From NCBI RefSeq assembly GCF_000621845.1, contig NZ_KK211355.1, positions 62,001-126,000 on the forward strand: a stretch of 64,000 nucleotides of DNA, read 5' to 3'. The stretch's first letter is position 1. Each line of letters opens with the position of its first letter. The notes beneath the pieces were generated by a model. The model ran no database searches and had not been told where the DNA came from. It saw nothing but the letters and a program-made list of their open reading frames with translations. This DNA comes from Ruminococcus flavefaciens MA2007. GTDB lineage: Bacteria; Bacillota; Clostridia; Oscillospirales; Ruminococcaceae. The position numbers and the translations under genes are program-made. Positions 15,543-24,196 of the stretch are shown here, piece by piece.

Positions 15543-17594
15543 ATGAAGAGATCTGCAATGGCGCTGCTGACAGCCGCTGCAATGCTGCTTACGGGTGTGT
15601 CATGCGCGAAGAAAGGCGGTTCTTCAAAGGTGTCTGAGAAAGAAAACAGTACAGACGCGCCGAAGACTACCGCTATTATTGAGGAGGAAACTACAGAGAT
15701 GGCAACCGAGCATAAAAGCCCAGTTGAGACCGTTTCGGCTTCTCTTGGCTCACAGATATCCGTAAACAGAGTGATCGGACGTGCCGAGGGCAGCAACACG
15801 ATCAAGTTCCCGCTTGCCGACCTTATCGAGGAGGGCGACAGGATCGAATCGTTCACATTCACTGTATATTCGGGGGACGGCGGAAATATCGGTGAATTCA
15901 AAGGCGGCTGCGGAATATCCGTAGACGACAAATGCCCTGCTGCAACAAACAAGGGCTGGTACCAGTCAGGTGATTTTTCGGCTCCTACAGAGGGAAGCTA
16001 CGGCGAGATAACATGGAACGTTCCCGAGGAGCTCAAGGACTATATCCACGAGGGCGGAGAGGTGCTCTTCGGATATTGGTGGGGAAACTGCGAAAGCCTT
16101 AAAATAGACAACGTTGTATGCAGATTCGACAGGACGAGAGATGTTCCTGTTGACGGCACTGCCTCTGCCGAGGTGGGCAAGTCGGTAAGCTACTCCGACG
16201 AGGACAACAGAGTCCATATCCCTCTTGATTTCATACCCGAGGGAATGATACCCGAGGTGGTAACGTTCAACGTGAGTACATCGGGCAGCTTCGGAAAATT
16301 CACGGGCGCCTACGGGATAAGCTCTACAGCAGGCGAATTCCAGTCGGGCGATGTGTCAATATTCACTGACAGCGATAATCTGCAGCTCACATGGTTCGTG
16401 CCCGATAAGGCAAAGGGCTGCATGGAAAAGGATAACGAGCTACTGTTGGGCTACTGGTGGAGCGACCAGCCGACTCTTACTGTTGACAAGGTCGAGGTCA
16501 AGTACAGCGTGGGCGGCGGAGATTATCCTGCTCCTACAAAGGTAGAGGTGGCTACTATCGAGCCCACTACCGAGTCGGCTGACGGCGAAAAGAGCTTCCG
16601 CACCGCTTCCGAGATAGTATCGAAGATAAAGGTGGGCTGGAACTTGGGCAACACCCTTGAAAGCTACAATACAGGCAAGTCGGGGCTTGACACCGAGACA
16701 GGCTGGGAGAACCCAAAGACCACCAAGGATATGATAAAGTCCGTAAAGGCGGCAGGCTTCAATGCTGTCAGAATACCTGTAACGTGGTCCGAGCACATGA
16801 ACGACACAAAGATACAGAAGGAATGGCTGGACAGAGTTCAGGAGGTAGTTGACTACGCATATAACGAGGGTATGTTCGTTATCATCAATATGCACCACGA
16901 CGACTATATCTGGTTCGATCCTCAGCCGAGCTCCTTCAGCGGTGACAGTATGCGCCTTGAAAGCATCTGGAAGCAGGTGAGCGAGCGCTTTGCCGACTAC
17001 GACGACAGACTCATATTCGAGGGCATGAACGAGCCGAGAACTGTGGGTTCTGCTATGGAATGGATGGGCGGCACAAAGGAGGAGCGCAGTACCGTAAACA
17101 AGTACGCCAAGACCTTTGTCGATACAGTCCGTGCAAGCGGCGGCAACAACGCGAACAGAACCCTTATAGTTACCACATATGCGGCTTCTGCCGACAGCGT
17201 GGCACTTAATGATATGGTAGTTCCCAGCGGCAAGAACATAGTTCTTTCGGTACATTACTATGCACCGTGGAGATTCTCCGAGGGAACAGAAACTACATTC
17301 ACTCCAAGCGGCGAGAGCGAGCTTGAGGGCAAGTTCACAGAGCTGAAGCAGAAGTTCATCGACAAGGGCATACCTGTTCTTATCTGCGAATTCGGCTGTG
17401 TTCACGGAGCTGATGAGGCTACAAGAAGCAGATACTACAGCTACTATATAAGCGCCGCAAAGAAGCAGGGCATAAAATGCTTCGTATGGGACAACAGCAA
17501 GTTCAGCGGCGAATCGAGCTTCGGTATATTCAACAGGAACTCTGTTGCATGGGACGGCGCTATCCTCAAGGCTATCATGGAGGGCGCCAAGTAA
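15543..17594 (+). CDS. GH5 endoglucanase with two N-terminal CBM-like modules
   Basis: A 683-residue secreted glycoside hydrolase. An N-terminal hydrophobic segment ends near a Cys (GVSC), an imperfect lipobox, so lipid anchoring is likely but not certain. Two related beta-rich modules (about residues 78-198 and 210-327, both ending in a LLFGYWW/LLGYWW strand) look like tandem carbohydrate-binding modules. The GH5 domain (about 351-683) starts KVGWNLGNTLES and has the subfamily 4-like VRIPVTW; acid/base E497 is in MNEPR and nucleophile E616 in ICEFG. No dockerin is present. ATG 15543 is chosen for the AAAGGA upstream. Confidence 0.92.
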   Translation: MKRSAMALLTAAAMLLTGVSCAKKGGSSKVSEKENSTDAPKTTAIIEEETTEMATEHKSPVETVSASLGSQISVNRVIGRAEGSNTIKFPLADLIEEGDRIESFTFTVYSGDGGNIGEFKGGCGISVDDKCPAATNKGWYQSGDFSAPTEGSYGEITWNVPEELKDYIHEGGEVLFGYWWGNCESLKIDNVVCRFDRTRDVPVDGTASAEVGKSVSYSDEDNRVHIPLDFIPEGMIPEVVTFNVSTSGSFGKFTGAYGISSTAGEFQSGDVSIFTDSDNLQLTWFVPDKAKGCMEKDNELLLGYWWSDQPTLTVDKVEVKYSVGGGDYPAPTKVEVATIEPTTESADGEKSFRTASEIVSKIKVGWNLGNTLESYNTGKSGLDTETGWENPKTTKDMIKSVKAAGFNAVRIPVTWSEHMNDTKIQKEWLDRVQEVVDYAYNEGMFVIINMHHDDYIWFDPQPSSFSGDSMRLESIWKQVSERFADYDDRLIFEGMNEPRTVGSAMEWMGGTKEERSTVNKYAKTFVDTVRASGGNNANRTLIVTTYAASADSVALNDMVVPSGKNIVLSVHYYAPWRFSEGTETTFTPSGESELEGKFTELKQKFIDKGIPVLICEFGCVHGADEATRSRYYSYYISAAKKQGIKCFVWDNSKFSGESSFGIFNRNSVAWDGAILKAIMEGAK

Positions 17595-17609
17595 GGCACA
17601 TTTTTCCGC

Positions 17610-17673
17610 TTGACATAAAAAATTTTATATTATATACTACACATAGCCGAGGGCAGGAAAAATGCTCTCGGCT
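17610..17673 (+). promoter_or_regulatory. Promoter and 5' hairpin of the SGNH hydrolase gene
   Basis: TTGACA (17610-17615) and TATACT (17633-17638), spacer 17. A GCCGAG/CTCGGC hairpin (about 17648-17673) lies at the predicted 5' end of the transcript and has no U tract; it may stabilise the mRNA or stop read-through from GH5. Confidence 0.6.
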
Positions 17674-17702
17674 GTCACAGCAATAAAAAGGAGGATAATT
17701 AC

Positions 17703-19301
17703 ATGAAGAAATTTCTTTCAATGCTGCTTTCCGCAGCTATAGGACTTACAGCTCTTACCTCTGTTTCAGGCGGAGCTTTCAATGAAAAGGCGGCAGCTGC
17801 AGAAAAGGGCGGTATGGTCGTTTTCGGTGACAGCATATCTGTCGGCGTTACAAGAAATGGCAATGTCGAGCATAACTACGGCGAGATATGCGGCGATTAC
17901 CTTGGCTGCAAGGTGAGCAACTACGCAGTTTCGGGAGATAACACCTCTGACCTTCTCAAAGTCATAGACAAGCTCTCTGACGAGCAGAAAAAGAACGTTG
18001 CAAACGCCGAGTACATCGTTATCTCTATCGGCGGAAACGATATAATGCAGTTTGCTTCAAGAAAGCTCATAGATTATGCCGCAGATAAGAACTTCCTCAA
18101 CGACGGCTACACAAAGGACAATCTCCCTGCCGAGCCCTCTGTATCTGACCTGATAAAGGTAGTCAAGTTCAAGGGCGAGGGAAGCCTTGCAGAATATGCT
18201 TCAAAGGGCTTTTCTCAGGCTCTTGAAGTAAACAGCAGGATAAGCAGCGTTGCTACAGACCTGTGCAGCAGCGAGAACGGACACGACGGATATTTTGAAA
18301 AGGTAACTATCCCGAATGTAAAGACTGCTGTGGCAAAGCTCAAGACCATATCTCCTGACGCAAGGATACTGGTGCAGAATATCTACCAGCCTGTTGAGCT
18401 GGAGCAGGCATATATTGATAAGACATACGGCAAGGGCTCATCACAGAATACTATCATCAATTCTTCTGTAAGACCGAGACTTGAAGACGTTATGGCAGGC
18501 TATGACCAGCAGCTCCGTACCATAGACGGTATCGAGGTTGTAGATGTAAAGGCTCTCTTCACATCTACAAATGAAACACTTACCGCAAGCAATCCCGGAC
18601 ACGCAAATTATTTCGTTGATATCCAGACAGGCGGTCTTTCGTCAGCAGACGTTCACCCCAATCAGAAGGGACACGTTGCGATTGCAACAGCTATACTGGC
18701 GCAGATAAACAAGCTCCACGGCGATAACGGACTTCTCCGCAAGACATTCAACAGCTTCAGCGACAAGGACAAGTATCCTGCTATCGCACTTGCCGCCTAT
18801 AACAAGGTTGCAGGCGCTGATCCGACTCTGACTACTACAACGACCTCAACAACAACTACTACAACGACCACAACTACTACAGCAAAGCCAACTACTACCA
18901 CCACAACTACTACAACTACAACAACAAAGAAGCCGACAACTACGACCACAACTTCAACAACGACTACCACCACAAAGAAAACAACAACAACAACTACTAC
19001 TACGGCCACAACTGCGCCTGTTACAACAACTACACAGCCCGTAAAGACTATCGCTCTGGGCGATGTAGACGACAACAAGAACATAAACGCAGTTGACGCT
19101 TCATATGTTCTTGAGGACTACGCAAGGACTTCAACAAATCAGACATCAAAATTCAGCGACGCTCAGAAAAAGGCGGCAGACGTAAACAAGGACAAGAAGA
19201 TAAACGCTGTTGACGCTTCGTATATCCTTTCATACTACGCATACACCGCAGTTACATCGAAGGACGTCAAGAGCTTTGAGGAATTTTTAAAGACAGCATA
19301 A
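17703..19301 (+). CDS. Secreted SGNH/GDSL hydrolase with dockerin
   Basis: A 532-residue cellulosomal esterase candidate. After a signal peptide, the SGNH domain shows S44 in VVFGDSIS, the IGGND block (N112) and D316/H318 in DVHPNQKGH, the complete catalytic set. A Thr-rich linker with Ala/Lys/Pro breaks spans about 375-445. A type I dockerin follows (452-529) with two calcium loops, DVDDNKNINAVDAS and DVNKDKKINAVDAS, sharing the recognition pair AVDAS. The likely role is deacetylation or de-esterification of plant cell-wall polysaccharide in the cellulosome; the exact substrate is unknown. Confidence 0.92.
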   Translation: MKKFLSMLLSAAIGLTALTSVSGGAFNEKAAAAEKGGMVVFGDSISVGVTRNGNVEHNYGEICGDYLGCKVSNYAVSGDNTSDLLKVIDKLSDEQKKNVANAEYIVISIGGNDIMQFASRKLIDYAADKNFLNDGYTKDNLPAEPSVSDLIKVVKFKGEGSLAEYASKGFSQALEVNSRISSVATDLCSSENGHDGYFEKVTIPNVKTAVAKLKTISPDARILVQNIYQPVELEQAYIDKTYGKGSSQNTIINSSVRPRLEDVMAGYDQQLRTIDGIEVVDVKALFTSTNETLTASNPGHANYFVDIQTGGLSSADVHPNQKGHVAIATAILAQINKLHGDNGLLRKTFNSFSDKDKYPAIALAAYNKVAGADPTLTTTTTSTTTTTTTTTTTAKPTTTTTTTTTTTTKKPTTTTTTSTTTTTTKKTTTTTTTTATTAPVTTTTQPVKTIALGDVDDNKNINAVDASYVLEDYARTSTNQTSKFSDAQKKAADVNKDKKINAVDASYILSYYAYTAVTSKDVKSFEEFLKTA

Positions 19302-19305
19302 ATCA

Positions 19306-19333
19306 CAGCGGACAGCTAACCCCTGTCCGCTGA
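19306..19333 (+). terminator. Hairpin after the SGNH hydrolase gene
   Basis: CAGCGGACAG and CTGTCCGCTG pair around a 7-base loop. It lacks a real T run, so termination may be partial. Confidence 0.5.
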
Positions 19334-19352
19334 TTGTATAGGGAGAAAAACA

Positions 19353-20267
19353 ATGAAAAAGATGTATTTTATAGTCAACCTCGTCGCAGGCAAGGCTGTT
19401 ATCAATAAAAAGCTGGGCAAAATAGTAGACGAGTTCGTTAAGGCAGGCTATGAGGTGACTGTCCACACCACTCAGAGCGGCGGCGACGCTGTTGAGCAGG
19501 CTGTATACGCCTGTGAAAAGGGCTATGACCTCCTTGTTGTAGCAGGGGGCGACGGTACTCTCAGTCAGTGCCTACAGGGAGTAATGGGCTGCGAAAAGCG
19601 CATACCCATAGGCTATGTGCCTGCGGGCTCTACCAATGATTTTTCCAAGAGTCTCGGCATACCTGCCGACCAGATAAAGGCTGCAAAGGTCATCACCCAC
19701 GGCAAGCCCGTGCTCTGCGACGTAGGCGGCTTCAATGACGGCTATTTCTCCTATGTTGCGGCTTTCGGAGCTTTTACCAACATCACCTACGAGACCTCCC
19801 AGAAGGTCAAGAACGTTTTCGGTCACGCCGCTTATATCGCAGGGGGAGCTGCTCATCTGGGCAGTATCAAGGCAAAGCCCATGCGCATAGAGTACGACGG
19901 CAGGACTATCGAGGGCGACTTCGTATACGGCATGGTGACGAATACCGCTTCTGTGGCAGGCATGATAAATATGAAGAACTTCCTCCTTGACGACGGTATC
20001 TTCGAGGTAACTCTCATCAGAAAGCCCAAAAACGCCGCAGAGCTTGGCAAGACCGCTGTAGCCCTGCTGAAAAACGATATGACTGATAAAAACATCGTTT
20101 TCTTCCGCACAAATAACGTGACTATCACCAACCTCTCCGACAAGCCATTCTCATGGACAAGAGACGGCGAGTACGGCGGCGAGGAAGTTGTCAACCATAT
20201 CTGCTGCCACAAAAAGGCAGTTCCGTTCATGGTGCGCGGCAAGAGCCGCCTGCCCTTTGAGAAGTGA
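19353..20267 (+). CDS. Diacylglycerol/lipid kinase family protein (YegS-like)
   Basis: A 304-residue member of the DAGK catalytic family, which phosphorylates lipids such as diacylglycerol at the membrane face. The nucleotide-binding GGDGTL motif lies in VVAGGDGTLSQ, followed by PAGSTNDFSKSLGIP, the conserved family loop. GGGAG precedes the ATG. It overlaps the next gene (holB) at its stop codon, forming the head of a replication/housekeeping operon. Confidence 0.9.
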   Translation: MKKMYFIVNLVAGKAVINKKLGKIVDEFVKAGYEVTVHTTQSGGDAVEQAVYACEKGYDLLVVAGGDGTLSQCLQGVMGCEKRIPIGYVPAGSTNDFSKSLGIPADQIKAAKVITHGKPVLCDVGGFNDGYFSYVAAFGAFTNITYETSQKVKNVFGHAAYIAGGAAHLGSIKAKPMRIEYDGRTIEGDFVYGMVTNTASVAGMINMKNFLLDDGIFEVTLIRKPKNAAELGKTAVALLKNDMTDKNIVFFRTNNVTITNLSDKPFSWTRDGEYGGEEVVNHICCHKKAVPFMVRGKSRLPFEK

Positions 20268-21256
20268 GCGGCATGAAGAAAATATACGGAAACAAACAGC
20301 TTCTTGACGCCCTTGCAGGCATGAGAGCCAGCGGCAGGACTGCTCATTCGCTGATGATTTGGGGCGAAAAGGGCAGCGGAAAGAAGCTTATCGCAAAATA
20401 CTACACACAGGCGCTGATGTGCGAGACTCCCGAAAACGGCAAGCCCTGCGGACGCTGCAACGCCTGCGTGAACGTGGAAAAGGATATCCACCCCGACGTG
20501 GTATATCCCGAAAGGTCGGGAAAGCTGGGCAACTACAGCGTAAAGACTGCCCGTGACATCATCGCGGACGCCTATGTAAAGCCCAACAACAGCAGCGGCT
20601 GCAAGGTGTATATCTTCGCAGATTGCAGCCATGTACAGGAGCAGACTCAGAACGCCCTGCTGAAGCTCATAGAGGAGCCTCCCGAGTATGCCTATTTCAT
20701 ATTCACCTGCGGCTCAAAGTCGGAGTTCCTGCCCACTATCATATCCCGATGTGTGTGCTTCTCCACAGCTCCCTGCACCGAGGAAGAGGCGGAGGCTTCA
20801 CTGGCGGACAGCGGCTATGCTCCCCAGGACATACAGGCGGCAGTGAGCTGCTTCCACGGGAACATCGGTATGTGCGAGAGCTATATCAACGACGAAGCTC
20901 TCCGCAGGCAGGTGGATTTGACAAAATCCCTTGCCGATAGTATAATAAGGAAAGACGAGTACGCTCTCAGCGTAGGTCTGTTCTCTCTGGGACGAGAGAG
21001 GGACGACGTGAGAGAGGTGCTTTCAATGCTTGACAAGCTCATACGCGACGCGGCAGTTCTCGGCAAGGACGAAACTGCACGGACCATAGGCTGCTTCCGC
21101 GAGGGAGCAAGAGCGCTTTCACGCTCGCTGACGGCTTATCAGTCCGCACGTATGCACTCCCGTATCGAAAAGGCGTGGAGCGCAGTTGAGAGCAATGTTG
21201 GCATACCGCTGGCGCTTACGGCGCTGGGTGCGGAGATAATGGAAATAGTCGGATAA
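20264..21256 (+). CDS. holB: DNA polymerase III delta' subunit
   Basis: A 330-residue clamp-loader AAA+ protein. The P-loop is GEKGSGKK, and a Cys4-type zinc module (MCETPENGKPCGRCNAC) follows, as in DnaX/delta' proteins. The QNALLKLIEEPP segment is diagnostic of the family. Usual delta' sensor SRC is present (ISRCVCF). The start is either the GTG at 20264, which overlaps the upstream stop (GTGA), or ATG 20273; neither has a strong ribosome site. It is followed by ricT, as in Bacillus. Confidence 0.93.
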   Translation: MSGMKKIYGNKQLLDALAGMRASGRTAHSLMIWGEKGSGKKLIAKYYTQALMCETPENGKPCGRCNACVNVEKDIHPDVVYPERSGKLGNYSVKTARDIIADAYVKPNNSSGCKVYIFADCSHVQEQTQNALLKLIEEPPEYAYFIFTCGSKSEFLPTIISRCVCFSTAPCTEEEAEASLADSGYAPQDIQAAVSCFHGNIGMCESYINDEALRRQVDLTKSLADSIIRKDEYALSVGLFSLGRERDDVREVLSMLDKLIRDAAVLGKDETARTIGCFREGARALSRSLTAYQSARMHSRIEKAWSAVESNVGIPLALTALGAEIMEIVG

Positions 21257-21278
21257 ACGGCTTTAGATAGGAGTTTCT

Positions 21279-22145
21279 ATGAAGGAAATAGTCGGAGTAC
21301 GCTTCAAGAGCGTAGGAAAAATATACTACTTTTCACCGGGAGATATAAAGGCTAAGGTGGGCGACCGCGCCATAGTCGAGACCGTCCGCGGAGTTGAGTG
21401 CGGCGAGGTAGTCATCGCAAACCGTCAGATAAACGACGAGGAGATAAATTCACCTCTCAAGCCAATAATCAGGCTTGCTGACGAGAATGACCTCAAGACC
21501 GTTGAGAAGAACAAGCAGCGCGAAAAGGACGCTTTCAGGATATGCGAGGAAAAGATAGCCTTCCGCAAGCTCAGCATGAAGCTGGTTGACGTTGAGTGCA
21601 CCTTTGACAATAACAAGCTGCTCTTTTACTTCACAGCCGAGAACCGCGTGGACTTCCGCGAGCTGGTAAAGGACCTTGCGGCTGTGTTCAGAACAAGGAT
21701 AGAGCTGCGCCAGATAGGCGTCCGCGACGAGGCTAAGATACTGGGCGGATTGGGTATCTGCGGCAGGGAGTTCTGCTGTAAGAGCTACATGGGCGATTTC
21801 CAGCCCGTTTCAATAAAAATGGCAAAGGAGCAGGGACTTTCCCTGAATCCTACCAAGATATCGGGAACCTGCGGCAGACTTATGTGCTGTCTCAAAAACG
21901 AGCAGAACGCATACGAGGCTCTGCTGAAGATAACCCCGAAGATAGGCGCTACAGTAGTTACTCCCGACGGCGACAAGGGACGTGTTGAGGACGTTAACCT
22001 CATCACAGGCAAGCTCCGCGTAAAGACCGACAAGTCCGAGGTGCCTGTAACTCTCGACAGAAGCGAGGTAAAGCTTCTCAAGGACGCTGAGATAAGAGTA
22101 AACAAGGAAGAGCTGAAGGCGCTGAAAAACCTTGAGGATAAATAA
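21279..22145 (+). CDS. ricT: PSP1-domain protein RicT (YaaT)
   Basis: A 288-residue protein of the PSP1/RicT family. In Bacillus RicT with RicA and RicF forms a [4Fe-4S]-containing complex that modulates RNase Y processing and phosphorelay. Conserved cysteines appear in GLGICGREFCC and GTCGRLMCC, the expected cluster-ligand regions. The order holB-ricT is conserved in Firmicutes. The stop overlaps the next start by one base (TAATG). Confidence 0.93.
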   Translation: MKEIVGVRFKSVGKIYYFSPGDIKAKVGDRAIVETVRGVECGEVVIANRQINDEEINSPLKPIIRLADENDLKTVEKNKQREKDAFRICEEKIAFRKLSMKLVDVECTFDNNKLLFYFTAENRVDFRELVKDLAAVFRTRIELRQIGVRDEAKILGGLGICGREFCCKSYMGDFQPVSIKMAKEQGLSLNPTKISGTCGRLMCCLKNEQNAYEALLKITPKIGATVVTPDGDKGRVEDVNLITGKLRVKTDKSEVPVTLDRSEVKLLKDAEIRVNKEELKALKNLEDK

Positions 22146-22771
22146 TGCCCGAGCAGAAGATAAATTACGGACTGCTTCTGGATAAGAAGATAGCGGAGCT
22201 GGAAAAGAGCGGCGAAAGACCGTCGCTGCTGCTTCATGCCTGCTGTGCGCCGTGCAGCAGCCATACCCTGACGGTGCTGTATAAGTATTTCCGTATCACG
22301 CTGTATTTCTGCAACCCCAATATAGCTCCCGAGGAGGAGTACGTATTCCGTCTCAATGAGCTGAAAAGGCTTGTTCGTGAAATGGGGCTTGATATCCCCA
22401 TTATCGAGGAGGACTACGACTCTGCGCCATTTTATGAGCTGGCAAAGGGGCTTGAAGACCTGCCCGAGCGCGGAGAGCGCTGTAAAAAGTGCATAGGCTA
22501 CCGTCTGCGGAAAGCAGGGGAAAAGGCTAAGGAGCTGGGCTGCAACTTCTTTACGACTACGCTGACTATCAGTCCCCATAAGGACTGCGCATTTATAAAC
22601 GAGTTCGGCGGCAGATTGCAGGACGAGGTGGGAGTTGCCTACCTTTTCTCTGATTTCAAGAAGCACGAGGGCTACAAGCACTCCATAGAGCTGTCAAGGC
22701 AGTATAATTTGTATCGTCAGAACTACTGCGGCTGCGTATTCAGTAAAAAGTTATCAGTGAATAGTGATTAG
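22145..22771 (+). CDS. queH: Epoxyqueuosine reductase QueH
   Basis: A 208-residue protein of the QueH (former DUF208) family, which reduces epoxyqueuosine to queuosine in tRNA without cobalamin. The N-terminal HACCAPCS motif, then ERCKKCIGYR and YCGCVFS, supply the cysteines for the Fe-S cluster and metal site. Length is typical. It is translationally coupled to ricT and is the last gene before a repeat-rich intergenic region. No other queuosine genes are in the window. Confidence 0.95.
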   Translation: MPEQKINYGLLLDKKIAELEKSGERPSLLLHACCAPCSSHTLTVLYKYFRITLYFCNPNIAPEEEYVFRLNELKRLVREMGLDIPIIEEDYDSAPFYELAKGLEDLPERGERCKKCIGYRLRKAGEKAKELGCNFFTTTLTISPHKDCAFINEFGGRLQDEVGVAYLFSDFKKHEGYKHSIELSRQYNLYRQNYCGCVFSKKLSVNSD

Positions 22772-23060
22772 TGCTTAGTAGGGGAGCCCGTCATCGGGTT
22801 CCCGCTAGCAATTAGTCTGTAGGGGCGCCCTTTGGGCGTCCGCAAATTTTAAAACAGGCACAAATGACCGTAAATCTGTGTAGGGGCGACGTCTCGTTGC
22901 CCGTCAAATAGCAAATATATACACGGGCGGCGAAACGCCGCCCCTACAAAGCCTTGAATATATTTTTAGCGCAGATTACGGGAGGGCGAGGGCGCCCTCC
23001 CCTATATAATGCTGTATGTTATAAACAAGCTCTTTTGCTAACGGCTAAAGGCTAAGGGCT
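22755..23060. repeat. Mosaic of dispersed palindromic repeats
   Basis: At least five units: GGGAGCCCG/CGGGTTCCCG, GGGGCGCCC/GGGCGTCCG, GGGGCGACG/CGTTGCCCG, GGGCGGCG/CGCCGCCC, and GGAGGGCG/CGCCCTCC. The block 22862-22947 recurs in reverse orientation at 26993-27081. The ends carry simple GATTAGTGCTTAG and GGCTAAAGGCTAAGG repeats. No gene is seen. Confidence 0.8.
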
Positions 23061-23118
23061 GAAAAAGTATTGGCTGACTATGGTGTTCTGTATTTTAATA
23101 AAAGATGAGGTGGCAGAT

Positions 23119-23667
23119 ATGAAAAATGGTCCCATGATCGCTCTGGCTGTCTTTTTGGTGCTTCTGGTTTTGGGTCACACAGTTAAGCTTGTCTTTCAGG
23201 TCATAAAGGGCAGGCTGCTGCTGAGCAGGGCAAGAAAAAGCGGTGAGCCTGTTATTAAGGGCGTAAATGCAGTTTACAAGATGATAAATTATATAGTTGC
23301 CGTTGTTACTGAAGCGCTTTTTACAGGTTTTATCGGTTGGAACATTTTAAAATATAAAATGGATATTATTTCCGCTGTACTTATTTGGACAACCGTATTG
23401 TCTCTCGGTTTGAGTACGGTGATACATATCATTGCTTTGTTCACAGAGAAGAACGTGTATCTCACCCCGAGCGGACTTATTTATTTTCTGGGCAGATTTA
23501 AGTTTGCGGACTGTCGTTTTTCATGGGACAGTTCCGATACTCCCGATTCTTTGTCAGACAAACTCTACATATACGAGAAAAAGGCTAAATTCCCGTTTGT
23601 AGCCTCTTTTGAGGACAGAGAGAACGCTCACAGGATAGTGAACGAGAATTCTGTAAAACAGCAGTAG
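23119..23667 (+). CDS. Uncharacterised membrane protein
   Basis: A 182-residue protein I do not recognise. It has an N-terminal membrane segment, two more around residues 60-125 (IVAVVTEALFTGFIGW and VLIWTTVLSLGL region) and a soluble C-terminal part of about 60 residues. ATG 23119 is preferred to 23080 because a GAGG lies 8 bases upstream and the hydrophobic segment then starts near the N-terminus. The next gene follows after 13 bases, suggesting co-transcription with ybaK. Confidence 0.7.
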   Translation: MKNGPMIALAVFLVLLVLGHTVKLVFQVIKGRLLLSRARKSGEPVIKGVNAVYKMINYIVAVVTEALFTGFIGWNILKYKMDIISAVLIWTTVLSLGLSTVIHIIALFTEKNVYLTPSGLIYFLGRFKFADCRFSWDSSDTPDSLSDKLYIYEKKAKFPFVASFEDRENAHRIVNENSVKQQ

Positions 23668-23680
23668 GAGATAAATAAAA

Positions 23681-24157
23681 ATGGGCAAAGAATTAAAAAC
23701 CAACGCAATGCGTTTTCTTGATAAGAGCAAAATAGAATACACGGTGCAGACCTACGAATGCGACGAGTTCATCGACGGCATACACACCGCCGAAAAGCTT
23801 GGACAGCCCCTTGACGAGACTTTCAAGACTCTCGTTGCGCAGGGCAAAAGCGGCAGCTATTACTGCTTTCTTATTCCCGTTGCGCTGGAGCTTGACATGA
23901 AAAAGGCTGCTAAAAGCGTAGGGGAGAAGTCCGTGGAGCTTATCCACGTCAAGGACATCACCAAGATAACAGGATATGTCCGCGGCGGATGTACTCCTAT
24001 CGGCATGAAGAAGCAGTTCATGACCGTGGTGCACGAAAGCGCGGCGGAGCTCCCTATGTTCTTTATCAGCGGCGGACGCATAGGCACACAGATACATCTT
24101 TCGCCGCAGGAGCTTGTAAAGGCTATACGCGGCAAATTCGAGGATATTATCCTGTAA
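23681..24157 (+). CDS. ybaK: Cys-tRNA(Pro) deacylase, YbaK/EbsC family
   Basis: A 158-residue trans-editing enzyme that hydrolyses Cys-tRNA(Pro) misformed by prolyl-tRNA synthetase. The VYVPAGLG-like family features appear as AAKSVGEKSVELI, and the conserved GYVRGGCTPIGMKK segment with the GGR motif (FFISGGRIGTQI) is intact. Length matches YbaK. AGGAGAT lies upstream. Confidence 0.93.
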   Translation: MGKELKTNAMRFLDKSKIEYTVQTYECDEFIDGIHTAEKLGQPLDETFKTLVAQGKSGSYYCFLIPVALELDMKKAAKSVGEKSVELIHVKDITKITGYVRGGCTPIGMKKQFMTVVHESAAELPMFFISGGRIGTQIHLSPQELVKAIRGKFEDIIL

Positions 24158-24196
24158 ACAGCCATATAATACTGTCAGAGAGAGGGTGACGGCAAT

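Noticed and set aside
18797-19084. Long Val-rich minus-strand frame
   Set aside because: It is the antisense of the Thr-codon linker (ACT/ACA repeats) in the SGNH hydrolase.
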